A DNA stretch of 64,000 bases from positions 59,147,994 to 59,211,993 of the forward strand of contig NC_044571.1 of NCBI RefSeq assembly GCF_901933205.1, written 5' to 3'. A program made the position numbers and the translations under genes. Below, in pieces: positions 1 to 11,075 of this stretch; the first letter of the stretch is position 1, and the number at the start of each line of letters is the position of its first letter. The notes beneath the pieces were generated by a model. It was not told the origin of the DNA and ran no database searches. It saw only the letters and a list, made by a program, of their open reading frames with translations. This DNA is from Camarhynchus parvulus (taxonomy: Eukaryota > Chordata > Aves > Passeriformes > Thraupidae).

Positions 1-880
1 TAATTCTCCAATAGTATGAAAATATTTTTGACTGTTTCTAACAATAAATGAGCCAATGTGAACATCTATCCATCTTGCCCAGAAACAAACCCTTCATTTT
101 ATACTGTATAGCTGGGAACTATAGAAGATCCATCTCCTACACGTATTTGGATTTCATTATGTAGCTCACTGAAGTCAAAGGGACTATTAGGTGCACACCT
201 CAAAACACTTGAGTTCAGCACCTTATTTAGAAGGCTGTGAAAGAGATGAGGAAAAAACAATCAATTTCACTTAATTTAAGGCAATTCACTGATGCAATAA
301 GGTAATAAATAGGGAATTCAATAGTCTTACATGATTTCATGCAATGGATAAAGCAAAGACAGTATCTCCAGAGAAGAATTCTTGTTAAATCACTCTTAAC
401 TAGCATTGTCACACCCCCAGCCAAATACTTCAGTGCAGGATTCATAAATAATACCAGAATCAAGCCATCTTTTTCAGCTGCTTCTAGATTACCATTCATA
501 CCAGAATTAGCATATCAAGGTAGGAAGAAATGCATGAATATTTATTATCTCCATTTCTACATGGAAGATTAAATGAAGAATTTGCAAGAATATGAGGGGC
601 AGACCTACAAATATTATTTCTATGTTAAAGCAAAACCTTTGAGCTAAAATTCTGATGGTACAGTAATGACTTTGAAGGAGTGAAAAAGCTGTGTCTGTGA
701 GGATGTTATTTCTGTGAGATATCACTGAAATAATGGCAACAATTACTCTAATTGGCTGTACTGACAATGAGTAGAATTCATGGAGCCCTTGAAAATAGGC
801 AGCTAGGAAACCAGAGGAAGAGCACAGCTGAAGGCAGCTGAGCTATGGCAGCACACATAAGCCAGGCAATATTTTGGCAC
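1..880. other. Unique AT-rich noncoding sequence
   Basis: No gene is supported. The only open frames are 67-90 codons, overlap on opposite strands, and show no recognisable domain. Bases about 150-225 have the wording of an old amniote interspersed repeat and are listed separately. The rest looks like single-copy intergenic or intronic DNA. Confidence 0.6.
150..225. repeat. Possible ancient amniote interspersed repeat fragment
   Basis: The phrase ctcactgaagtcaaaggga, followed by actattaggtgcacacc and a cacttgagttcagcacc stretch, resembles a high-copy old repeat seen across birds, turtles and crocodilians (a 'gaagtcaatgggactact...' type). I recognise the wording but cannot name the family with certainty. 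The copy would be short and highly diverged. A RepeatMasker run with a sauropsid library would settle it. Confidence 0.25.
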
Positions 881-2040
881 AGTGAGGGCACATGAATTCC
901 CAGTCCTTTCTCCTCTTCATCCTTCAAATTTTCAGTGGCAAAACCTCCAACCACTGCCCAGCAGCTCCTCCTCATTGCCAAGCCCTCCTTTCCCCTTGCC
1001 AGTCACCGCCCTGCAGACCACAGGGAAGGCTCTACCACTGTCCATCCTGCTTATCAATAGCCATCAGACTTTCCAGGGAGAGGTTCAGAGTGGAAACCAT
1101 CCTGTCTCCATTTCCTCCCCTAGATGTCAGATAGCCATGGATAACCCTTCACACTGTCTCAATATCATGTGGCCCTTCCCAGCCATTCCTGTATCTTAGA
1201 AAAGACTGGGAAATCCAGTGTATCACTGTGAAACTCCATTCACTTTCTTGAACAAAGAGGAATGTCTATAACCCAGGGGATTTGCAGATGTGCCCACCTT
1301 TCTCAAGTGTCCACCTTTCTCCACTGATTAGAGAGAAGGTATCCCCTGCAGGGGGACAAGATTATCCCTTCCTCCCAGGTACAGGTAGCAAAAACATAGG
1401 CACATTTGCACTCAGGTTAGGTAAATACCATTGTAAAAGCAAATCCCACCTCTAAATACTACACAGGGATACAATAATGTTTTATTACATCATTTCTGAT
1501 TGTCACATCACAGAAAATCCCCAGCTGATTCCTGCCTTTTGCCTAGTAACCTGTCAATGGACTAAAAATAATGCTATGTATTCATCACATAGAGCAGCTG
1601 GTCCACCTCAGACCAAGCAGCATCTGTTTTGGTTTCAATAGTGGAGAGAGTATGAGAAAAGGGAGCTTTGCAGGAAGGAGCAAGAGAAGGAAGATAGGGA
1701 ACAGAGACAGCAAAAACAGAACAAGGAGGGGAAGATGAGAAAGAGCATCACTGAAAGCAACATTTACTGCAGTTTAAGATTAATGACTGCTCATCCACAG
1801 GCACTCTACAATCTGAAGTAAGTGGAAGAAACTGGAGCTGCTACTCAATAGCTAGTGTAGCCCTTTGCAGAGATAAAAAGCAGTGCACTGATGTTCCCAC
1901 TCAGACATATAAAGCCAATGTGATGTATGTAGCTTTTAAGTGTTGGTGCAGCATAAAAGTTTTATTGCTGCTTTGGCTTGAAGAAACCTTCAAACCTCAG
2001 TTTAGAAATTGCAAGCCCCTGTAAAAATGGTTATGAAAGG
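881..2040. other. Pyrimidine-rich then purine-rich noncoding sequence
   Basis: Bases 890-1,030 are rich in C and T on the plus strand, which removes stop codons and produces two overlapping plus-strand open frames of 80 and 105 codons with low-complexity Ser/Pro/Leu content. These are unlikely to be genes. An 11-base phrase, ccacctttctc, occurs twice around 1,295-1,321 with a 16-base offset. Bases about 1,645-1,750 are strongly purine-rich. Between 1,200 and 2,040 no open frame of 60 codons exists on either strand. Confidence 0.55.
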
Positions 2041-2360
2041 CATTTTTCCTAATCACGTTAGCAAACCCTTCTCTCCATTTTCCCTCTCATTAAAAAGCTT
2101 AAATATTTTACAGCTATAGTGTGCAGGCTTATGTCCAGATTACCCTTCATTAAATGACTTTTACAGTAACTGGATACAAGCCTTTTCTATTATTACACAG
2201 CAGCTAATTATGTCTCCTTTGTTTTCATTTCATCGTTTTAAACAAAGCTTTTAGGGACCCAGCTACTCTGTGAGAGGTGTTGCCAAGCTGAACACATTTC
2301 CAGCAAATCCCAGCTGGGCTGCATTCATTTCATCTGATGATCTTTGCAACATGAAGTAGC
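2041..2360. promoter_or_regulatory. Candidate conserved regulatory element with paired SOX sites
   Basis: AT-rich, repeat-free sequence dense in developmental transcription-factor words. It has a LIM/Q50-homeodomain type core (cagctaattatg, about 2,201-2,212) and two SOX-type heptamers in inverted orientation (ctttgtt at 2,217-2,223 and aacaaag at 2,241-2,247). Further ATTA cores lie around 2,190 and 2,151. There is no open frame. Sequences of this texture are often vertebrate conserved noncoding enhancers, but conservation cannot be seen from one genome, so the enhancer label is inference. Confidence 0.35.
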
Positions 2361-2440
2361 TTTTTGGAAAAGAGAAAAAGGAAAAAAAAAAAAAGAAGAG
2401 GTAGACAGGAAGGAAGGAGAAGAAAAATAACATCCAACCT
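2361..2440. repeat. Purine-rich tract with A-run
   Basis: Low-complexity A/G-rich stretch containing a run of about 13 adenines near 2,381-2,395, followed by aagaagagg and aggaaggaggaga-type purines. No retroelement body is visible upstream, so it is more likely a simple low-complexity tract than a poly-A tail. Confidence 0.6.
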
Positions 2441-5340
2441 ATAGTGCTCTTACACTGCTTTAGTGCAAAGACAACTCACTGGGGAAAAATCCATCAGGAT
2501 GTTAGTGAAGAATGAAATATGATGTACAGCAATTCTAAACATCATAGCTAAGCTATGTGAATGATCAGTTCTATCAGGCATTTTCTGAATTCTGACAGCA
2601 TTGCTGTTTTCAGATTACCACAGTAATGTTTCCAAAGTGTATTATTACATTCACTGCAAGAAAAGAAGGGGAGGAGGCCTGAAAATTACTTCCCTTCTGG
2701 CAATGAATTGTCATTCATGTCCCACATTGAGCCAGCTCCTCACATTGCCTGGGAAGCCAAGGGAACCAACAAAAAGATATGATTTCCCCAGAGATAGGGA
2801 GCCAAGGGAAATGATCAGGCATCTGAAGACTCCCTAGGGTGCAAAGAGCAATAGCAAAAGGCTTTGCTAAAGAGATACTTTTCAGCATCTGTGCAAATAA
2901 AATCTACATTTAGATTTTATTTTAATTGCTCCTTCTTATCCATGATACACTGAATAATCAAAGTAATCATATCAGAAATGATAAGATTGGTTATGTGTAT
3001 TTCCATGCACAAGGCTGTATGTTGTGCCTCCTGAACAGTGTGCAAGATGACTGGCCCTGCTCCACAGAGCCTTAAAGACCCATAAGTGTACAGTTCTTTT
3101 CTCCTCCTATTCTCATGGGCATTTCATAACACTCCTTTTTAATTGTTCTTATATCCTTTTAAGCCTTCCTTGACCAGGGAGCTTTCTAGCCCTTCTTGAG
3201 CAGATGGTATTCGACTAGCCCTCGAGGGGAAGCCTTGCATCTTCTTGCTACCAACACTCTTTGGGCCTGTGCATCCCACACTTTACTTGCTATATATTTG
3301 CAGTTTAGGTTACATGTAAAGCTTTCTAGGATTTAGGGGGTATAAAATCCCAAAGGACAGTAAATTTGAAGATCTTCTATTGCTATGAGTCTAGAAGTTG
3401 ATAGGATTCTTAAACAAAAGTTAACCTTTCTAAAAGGTTCCCAAAAGATGTCACTGTAAGGAACCCAGTAGGAAAATGAAAAGACTGAACACTTGACCTT
3501 ACCTCTACAGAGCAGAGTAGATGGTTCACAAAATATGTGATGCTTTTCAGTCACTTACAGTGCCACCACATATTCTCACTACATAACAATGGGGAACCAA
3601 TCCTTCTTTGCTTCCTGAGCACTTTCTCATATAGACAGGGGAAGAAATGAGCAGCCAAAGGCAGTATATATGACAGCCCTTCTTCAATCTTCATATCTTG
3701 CATGGATGGTTTTGTTCATGCTGTCCCATCTCAGGTTTTTCTTCAGCTAAATAGGAACCAGGCTAACTAACCCCTCTTCCCAAAAATCACCTCTAGCTGC
3801 CTAAATAGTCCACTATAGCCCTTCATCCCAAATATTGCCAAAGCAGTACAACCAGCTCATGTGATCATTGGTCAGTGTAAAGTATGCACTCTACTGCAGG
3901 AAAGTCCTTCTCTCCACCCACTTCATCCATCCTTCTTATTAACACCAAACTTCATGGATTCTTTCAGAAAGACCCATGAAGTGAGAAGGCACCTTTATCT
4001 CCCACTGACATAGGGCAGGAAGCTGCCTCCTGTTCTATTAATCCACAGACCTCTAACCCCATTTGTTTTATACAACAGCTAAGAGGCACAATTCCCCCCC
4101 TTGTTTCAGACACAGGAAATGAAATAGGAAAATAAAAAATGCTTTAGCAAAAATGTAGCTCTGCAAGATCCTTAGCGAGGTTACCTTTCCAAATCATGCT
4201 TGTTTTCCAGAGATATTTGTTCATACAATGGAAAAATATGGAAAAAACAACCCACCTGCCCACATGGGCGTGGCCTTCATTTTCCTTCTAAAAAACCCTG
4301 ACATTTCTCTCCCTTTTCAGGTCAAAAGGAGAGGGCTAATCACATAAGGAGACCCCCAAAGCCTGTCTCGTTGTTGCTGTTCCACTGCACAGGCTTTGGC
4401 AGAGACACAGCAGGGGTCCGATGCAGCTGTTGGAGAGCCTGCCCCGCTCTGCCTCTGCTCCTGCTATTTTGCTACTATATAAGCTGCATAAATACAAAAA
4501 AGAAAAGCCTGTCAGGCAGACCATTTCCCATTATTTGGAAATTAGCAAGCTTTATACTGTTTCTAAAACTAATTGTTTCCATTATCAAAACACTGCAATG
4601 CTGTACGCATCCATAAGAAATCATCATACAAATGTATTTCTTTCTTCAATATACTGGGTTTGTTTTTTTCCTGTGAACAGTATTCCTCCCTTTATTCTGA
4701 GATTTCATTCAAGAGAAATATAATAAAAAAATCAAGTACAAACAGACTGTTGGAAACTATTTGCTTGTGCCTTTCAGTACAAGAAAATTTGTTCTCCTTA
4801 ATTTCAAAAGAGAGCAACAATTAATTTAGCTAATGAGAATTACAGAGGGAAAAAAAAACAAACACATACTTCAAACGATTTCTAACCTATAAAAAAAATC
4901 TTATTTTGGTCCTGATGCTAAAAAAATAGTTTTTGCATAAATACTCCTACTAAAGCATAATCGCTGAAAACTTATTCCCAGGATGTGCATTTGGCAAATG
5001 CAGGCTTCAAATCGCTGTTGTATTGATGAACTGATTTGCTTGCAAAGTCCTTTTTTAAGGGAGGGTATTATTACCAAGCTAAATGCTAAGACATAAGCCC
5101 ATGACACTATGCAGGAGCAAATGGGGCAAATGTTTGTACTTTTTGACAACAGCACACAGACTTTTTGACTGTCACTTTACTAAGGGGAAGAAGAAAAAAG
5201 AAGTGCATTTGCTGGTTCAAACATCCCCCTTTTAGCAGAAAAAGGCCTGCAGGGAAAAGAAAACATAAAAATGCACTGAAGCAAAGTAATGCTCCTTGAA
5301 GCTGGCTGTGCCCCTAAACTATGCTCCTGAGATTATATCC
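2441..5340. other. Unique noncoding sequence
   Basis: Only short, overlapping open frames (60-100 codons, both strands), none with a recognisable domain. A small perfect inverted repeat lies at 2,895-2,922 and is listed separately. A seven-base C run occurs near 4,094. I see no interspersed repeat I can name. Confidence 0.55.
2895..2922. repeat. Perfect inverted repeat, 12-bp arms, 4-nt loop
   Basis: Arm aaataaaatcta at 2,895-2,906 is followed by loop catt and the exact reverse complement at 2,911-2,922. The stem is almost entirely A/T, so it would be a weak hairpin, and AT-rich inverted repeats of this size arise often by chance. No flanking T-run or gene gives it a terminator or RNA role. 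Confidence 0.8.
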
Positions 5341-5344
5341 CGAG

Positions 5345-5358
5345 GCAGCAGGGGGCAT
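5345..5358 (+). promoter_or_regulatory. CTCF-like core motif (plus orientation)
   Basis: The word gcagcagggggcat matches 12 of 14 positions of the commonly used CTCF core consensus CCASYAGRKGGCRS, including the full AGGGGGC centre. It sits in a locally more GC-rich stretch (5,310-5,520) within AT-rich surroundings. The motif match is visible; occupancy is inference. Confidence 0.4.
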
Positions 5359-5520
5359 GGTTAAGAGCAATTCTCCCCGGCTCCGAAAGAATGAAAGCAA
5401 GTGTCAGCACTGCCATAAAATCAATGCATGGATGATTGCTCCCAGGATGACTCGAAGCAGGAGTGACATAAGTCTGGACATGGTGCTGGTGAGGAATCAG
5501 CCCTAATGGCTTCCCATCTG

Positions 5521-6955
5521 ATCCCTGGCTGCAGGGGTCAGTTCAGCTGCACGGAGCTGAAAAGAGAGGTCACAGATCCAATGTGTCAGTGCGCAGCCAG
5601 CTCGTGACACTTGTTGAGCTGTAAAGACAAGATTGCCAAACAGGATGGTGGAGCTTAGGCTACAACACAAATCTGGCAGGCTTCCTTGTACCCTGGTAAT
5701 CCACTGTTCCTATACCTTACAGAGCCCTATTTAGTGAGTTTTTCCTGGTTTTGAATTACATTATTTCCTGGTTCCTGAATTACAGCTTTTTCAATAGTTA
5801 GATGCTGTTAAGAAGGGACAGATTAACACATACCATCATAATATAGGGGAACTTTTAACCTTTATAATATGGTGATTACCTTGGGTCTGATATTCTTTCC
5901 AGGATGTGCTAGCATGGTCTAGAGAGCATAGATCAGAGTTACCACTAACAACACCTCTCTGCTTACTGACAAGGTGACCGTGTTCTCGCTCACAAAATGT
6001 GCACTGTGCAACTAAAACTGGTTTTCAGATTGACTCAGCCTTGAGCCAGTACAGCTTCTTTGCACAGGGGCACTTTCATCAGCTTACCATCAGGTTAGAG
6101 TAGCTAGCCTAGGCATCAGTCCCACGAAGCATTCAAGACTGCCCTGCTCACCAGCTACCATCTGTCAGCTGAACCATGACAACAGATTATAAACCCATTC
6201 CTGGCCTGCCCCTGGTGCCTAATAAATGCTGTTAAAAGCCTCACTCTCATTCCTCTGACCGGCTTTTCAGACCACACAGCACCCTGGGGTATGTCAAGCA
6301 TAGTTGGGTCCTCTCAAGCCTACTCTCAGAACCAACAGAGCAGCTCCCCTCATTCTGACAACAAGCTTAGTACCTTCAGCTCTTTTCCTCTTCACTGCAC
6401 TATGCAACAGACCTGGAAATCAAGCCTTTGATGGATATCAGTGACCATTAAGAGTGAATGAGAATTCTAATTACAAGCACTCATATCGTGAATGGGGTTA
6501 ATTTCCCTACACTCCCTGAAGGACATCAGGAGGTGAAATGAAGGGAGACATATGCCCTGAAATCCCAAAATGGCAAAACAATTCCCTATCTTAATTGTAT
6601 TCTGCCACTCTTCATGAAAGAGATGACAAGAATAGTATGATCACTGCTGGAAATAAACTTCTCTACTCAGCAGCACAAGAAGGACAGCAAGAGATATTCA
6701 GACCAGGTGTATGAGCAGGAGACACGCTATGTGTGGATAACAAGACTTCCAGCCTTCTGATACTGCCATCTTTTTTAGCTTCTTCTGTGTTCCTCCAGCC
6801 ACTCAGAGCAATCACTGGTGGCAGTTCAATACCAAGCAGCAGCAGAAGCAACAGGACTCCGAGGGGGAACATCAGAGATGAGGGCAAGGCTGTTAGAGAC
6901 AGACGGCACCATTTCTTCATCATACACACATCACAATCCTCAGCACTGGAAGCCA
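5521..6955. other. Unique noncoding sequence with a 23-bp tandem duplication
   Basis: No gene supported. A direct duplication, tttcctggttttgaattaca at 5,741-5,760 and a near copy at 5,764-5,784, has a period of about 23 bases. The remainder is single-copy sequence. The longest open frames near its end (86 and 140 codons, opposite strands) overlap each other and run into the hairpin at 6,956. Confidence 0.55.
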
Positions 6956-7013
6956 CCTCTGACTGGTGGCCTGGCCTACTGCCTGTGCAGTAGGCCAGGC
7001 CACCAGTCAGAGG
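6956..7013. repeat. Perfect inverted repeat, 27-bp arms, 4-nt loop
   Basis: Bases 6,956-6,982 are exactly the reverse complement of 6,987-7,013, separated by the tetranucleotide ctgt. The stem is GC-rich and without mismatch. The next pair outward (6,955 A with 7,014 G) fails. An imperfect tandem duplication adjoins it: caggccaccag plus a cagaggga/gagcaggcag tail occurs at about 6,995-7,025 and again at about 7,022-7,053. A perfect stem of this length is not expected by chance in 64 kb and suggests a recent local template-switch event. Because the stem reads alike on both strands, it gives similar peptides (LTGGLAYC) in frames on both. No known microRNA seed was recognised. Confidence 0.9.
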
Positions 7014-8049
7014 GAGAGCAGGCAGGCCACCAGGAGCCAGAGGGACTGCTGGAGAGCAGGCAGCATAGGACAGTGGCAGCAGCACTCAGCAAGGAGAAGC
7101 ACATCCCATGTGTGTGTGGGCTGAAGCAGATTTCAAAATTCAGCCACAGCAGGGCAACCCCCAACTACACAAAGAGCACCTGCCAGAGGATGCCACACAG
7201 GTACTACATACCTGCTGTCTACAGCTGCACTCCATGGCTGCAATGGAGAATTTGGAATCTTCCCCTAAGTGCTCTGGGAAGTACCAATGTCAAACTAGAA
7301 AACTCATCCTCAGACACAATGGGTTAAACTGAGGAAGGAGCTACACTGGGATTGTAACATGACAGCAGTTAAAATCAACAGAGACTTATTTTTATTTAAA
7401 CGGTAGTAAGCACAGCTTAGATCCTGTGAGCTGTGAAATATGGATTTTAGTCACATGACTAAGTCCCAGGGGCTGGAAGGTCACACTTCCCACACAAATC
7501 AGCAGCAACGTTCCCATTAATTCTATCTGTAATTTTTAAATAGCAGTATCTACAGACTAAGAAGAGGATTTGTCCCTCTTAGTGCTGAATGTCTAAACCC
7601 AAGGTGTCTCGGCTGAGCTCACTGCTCCAGGCTAGCCTAGTCATTGGGAAGGGTTGAGCACATGCAGTTGGGCAAGTCATCTCTCATGGAGCAGGTATTG
7701 AAGACATGCCCTTTAGTAGCGCAAGCTCACAAATAGACATCATTTAAACTGCAGACTCTTAGAGGCAGGTGAGATGAACCCTATGCCATATTTTTGAACA
7801 CCAGGGCCTAAATTCTTTGAAAGCTACCCCTGTAGTATTAAGCTTTTCTGGTTTGTCACTTTCCAAAAGGACAAGCCAATATTAATGGTAAATAATTTAT
7901 CTGGGGAATTAGGTCAAGGTGCTCAACATGTCTGAAATAAAAGAGATCTGCAGAGCAGCCACATCTACAGTAAGCCCCACCTCAGTCCTACCCAAAGAGC
8001 TTCTCTCAGAGATCCTGCAAGCCTCTACCTTTGGCAAGTACACCACACT
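7014..8049. other. Unique noncoding sequence
   Basis: Aside from the tandem duplication adjoining the hairpin, I see no repeat or gene. A plus-strand open frame of 169 codons (6,818-7,327) runs through the hairpin but has no recognisable domain and overlaps frames on the other strand. Confidence 0.5.
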
Positions 8050-8640
8050 TCTTTGCTTGTGACAGCAGGGTGCCTTAGGCTGTACTTACAGGATCACAGC
8101 ACCTCTTAGCTGCCAACCACACACTGGCCCCACTTCTGATACTGCACCCAGACACGACACACGAATGCTGAGCAACAAATTACTGTGACGCACCACTGTC
8201 ACAGCATATGCCACAGTCCAGACAGCCAGGACGCACAGAGTATGACCATACCATTTCAGAGGGCTTCAACCCATATAGAGTAACACCATACCTCAACAGA
8301 AGGCTACAAGCATCTGCCCTTCTTGGTCTTTAGCCTTTTATACCCCTGATTGTTCATGCACTGCACCTGTGTGCCCTCTGTTCCCTCCCCTGATTGGTCA
8401 GTGCACCCGGACACTCCCTGGCCCATTACCTCCAATGGTTCTCACCTGCCCTGCACAGCTGTAGCCCATTGGGGATGAGGCTCAGTGCACCTCAGCACTC
8501 CCTGGCTCATTGCCTCCAATGCTGCTCACCTGCTTTTCCCAGCTGTGGCCCACTAGGGATGAGCTTGGCCGCAGCCCCACTCCCAGTCACCACAAACTGT
8601 GTGCCTACACACCATGACCATTCCCTAAAAGGACAATAAG
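8050..8640 (-). promoter_or_regulatory. Promoter-like or solo-LTR-like block, minus strand
   Basis: Read on the minus strand, two 84-bp tandem units (8,565-8,398) are followed by a CCAAT box (attgg on plus at 8,393-8,397), a TATA box about 50 bases further on (ttttata on plus at 8,336-8,342, reading TATAAAA), and then about 280 bases of moderately GC sequence. Tandem enhancer units upstream of CCAAT and TATA are typical of retroviral U3 regions, and a solo LTR from an endogenous retrovirus is my leading explanation. I could not fix the TG...CA ends, a poly-A signal or a target-site duplication, and no internal retroviral genes are present. A cellular promoter with a local duplication is the alternative. 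The outer boundaries are approximate. Confidence 0.35.
8398..8565. repeat. 84-bp tandem duplication, two units
   Basis: Unit 1 (8,398-8,481) and unit 2 (8,482-8,565) both begin tcagtgcacc and share actccctgg, cctccaatg, ctcacctgc, cagctgt and the g-g-g-atgag ending, with scattered substitutions and no obvious length change. Each unit contains a ccaat word on the plus strand (8,432-8,436; 8,516-8,520). Divergence between units shows the duplication is not recent. Confidence 0.85.
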
Positions 8641-10840
8641 AAATGAAGGTCTTCTTCCAGGAATGCCAGAGAGAGCATTCACCTTACCAAATCTACATCT
8701 GTCAATCTACATCTGGTCTACTAAAACCACCAACTGGAGTAGTTTTCCCTTTCCCAGACATGCAACAGAACCACAATGGGAGAGCTTTATCTCAGCTAAC
8801 TCTGGCTGCCAAAGAATGAAACATTTGATGTAAGCTAGTTACTCCCTGGGCTTCCTCCTCCAGAGTCACTGTGAAGATATATTTCTTGGTGCTCACCAAA
8901 GGTCACTGTGTTTTGTGAACAGCTAAAGTTGGGTGAAACAAATCTCATCTGAAATTTGCAAAGCAATTCAGCAAGCCTTACTAGAAGACCAGGAACAAAT
9001 ATGACATTTATTATACTGTGTTCACTCATCTCCACATTAAAAAAAGACAAACCTATGTCCTCTCATAGTTACAGAAGTGGAGACCTTAAACAGGAATATA
9101 AAATGTTACACAAATACTTAAGACTACCATGTTTCTGCCTGTTTTACCTAATCACTTATCATAAGATGTAATACTCAGAAATTCTCACTCTGTTCCCTGC
9201 ATATACCTGTGTTTGTTTCCTGTTCTTTTCAGAAACAGGAGGCTTTTCCATGCCAACAATTACTCCAAGAAAAACAAATGGTTATTGCTAGGATGCTAGA
9301 TTAAATTTTTAGAGGCAATCCAATGTACTTAAGAGAAATAATGCTTTTATAATGTTGGAGGGGAAATTGTGATGCAAGTTCTTTTTAGGTCACAGTTTAA
9401 AGATCTGCAAGAAAAGAAAAGTAACACCAGGCAAGGCACAACCCAGCCTACCTGAATTTGCATTCTCCTCTGGTCACCTAACCTCTTACTCCTTAGAGAG
9501 AGGATCTGTAGATCTGAGCCAGCCCAAGTGCAGCAGCTGGTCTCCTGCAGTATGAGATGAACCAAGCCACACGGAGCTCGGTGCTGCTGCCACTAGGCCA
9601 ACACAAATCAGCCACTTCAAAGGCAACATAGGTCAATTTAGCTGTTTCAAAGGTTAACTTAGGTACATCACAAGTACTATATTTGATGTCAAAAAGCAAT
9701 AAGTACGTTTTTGGGGTTGCATTAAATATCTTATTCCTCACAGTTACCTTTCCAGCTGAAGCTCACTAGATAGAATCTAACCCCTGATTAATTAATCCAA
9801 TAAATTCCTTAAAATTGTTGAATAACTTTTAGCTTTAACAAGTTTGAGGACTTTCAAAGGACAGCAAGCTCCTTCTCACTTTCTATTTTTAATTAGATTA
9901 GAGGTAATTTTAGTATTCAAATGAGGAGTAACAGATGTAGATCTGCGTGGTAATGCTGAATCAGAAAGTAATCTTCTAGTAAACAGTTAGGCTTTTTACC
10001 AATGTTGACTGTTCAAATCAAATTACAATACATGCATTTCTAGATTTCATTGCCTCAGTCCTCCTTCACTTGAATATAAATATTGATCATGGATACTTAG
10101 ATCATTTAGCTTTTGATATTTTGGCCGATTTTAAAATCTCCTAATGGAACTAGAAAAATTCAGCTTTTCATGTGATGAGTAATATATCCTTATTTTTACA
10201 TTGAATTTTTGGGCAATGGTTGTAATTAGGTGTTTCCACCTCAATTATGATTTTATTTATTCTTGGATCCAGTCCATTTCCAGAGTATTTAATTCCAAGA
10301 CAAGTTCTCTCCCCAGCAGCCTGCAACTGCAGTTTAGCAAGTTTTTGACTGAAAAATACAGATAAACAAAGGCATTTGAATCCTGCTGGGTATGCTTGTT
10401 GAGGCACCAGATATTTAAATGGCACCTCAAATAGACAGCACAATCTGCAGGAAGAAATGCATTATCCTACTTTGCTTTCTTAGCGTAATAAGTTTGTAGA
10501 CAATACCATGAATATGTTCTGAAAGGGACTTTGATCAAATTTCAAGCATTCCAGTTGCAAACATTAAAGCTAATTGAAGCAAATGGAATTGCACAGATGG
10601 GGATTGAGGAGCAACCGCAGTTTTGCTCCCAAGTCTCTTTTTTGCTCCCTCCTCTTACCAAGTTCCTTCTATTTATGGGCTTGTTCCAAAGCTTGTCAAA
10701 AGCCAGTCAAAAGACCTCCACTTTCAGAGAATTCAAGAGAGAACCTAAATACATAGGTTACCATCTGCAAGGGATGTAAGCACATACTTGACTTCAAGCA
10801 AGAAAGTAGTGCCACTGCAGTTAGTAGCATTACTAAGAAA
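8641..10840. other. Unique noncoding sequence, AT-rich from 9,740
   Basis: No gene supported; open frames are 60-92 codons and overlapping. From about 9,770 to 10,280 the sequence is AT-rich with many ATTA/TAAT cores and no ORF of 60 codons between 9,742 and 10,167, so a regulatory element is possible but not demonstrated. Confidence 0.5.
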
Positions 10841-10879
10841 CTTGAAGACTGACTTGTATTTTTATGCCTGACTGAATCA

Positions 10880-11075
10880 GGTCATCATTTCTAATTATGA
10901 TCCTGATTATATTCTGAACTGAAGTCAGTGGGAATAAGAGCAGGGAAGTGTGTCTCTGGAGGGTCACGTCGACACAAGAATTAAATCAATACCAGCACCA
11001 CTCCAATGAAATCACTGGAGTTAACACCAGTAGAGACTGAAAATGTACAGTGGTAAATCAGATCCAGAGCTTGTT
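10880..11075. repeat. Possible ancient amniote interspersed repeat
   Basis: Phrases such as ctgaactgaagtcagtgg, ccactccaatgaaatcact, ggagttaacaccagtagag and cagtggtaaatcagatcc match the wording of an old high-copy sauropsid/amniote repeat (the 'actccattgaagtcaatggagttacaccagtgtaaatcag' kind). The copy is diverged and interrupted. I do not assign a family name. A sauropsid repeat library search would decide. Confidence 0.4.

Noticed and set aside
6663..7085. 140-codon minus-strand and 169-codon plus-strand frames sharing the peptide LTGGLAYC
   Set aside because: The shared peptide is produced by the perfect palindrome reading the same on both strands, not by related genes.
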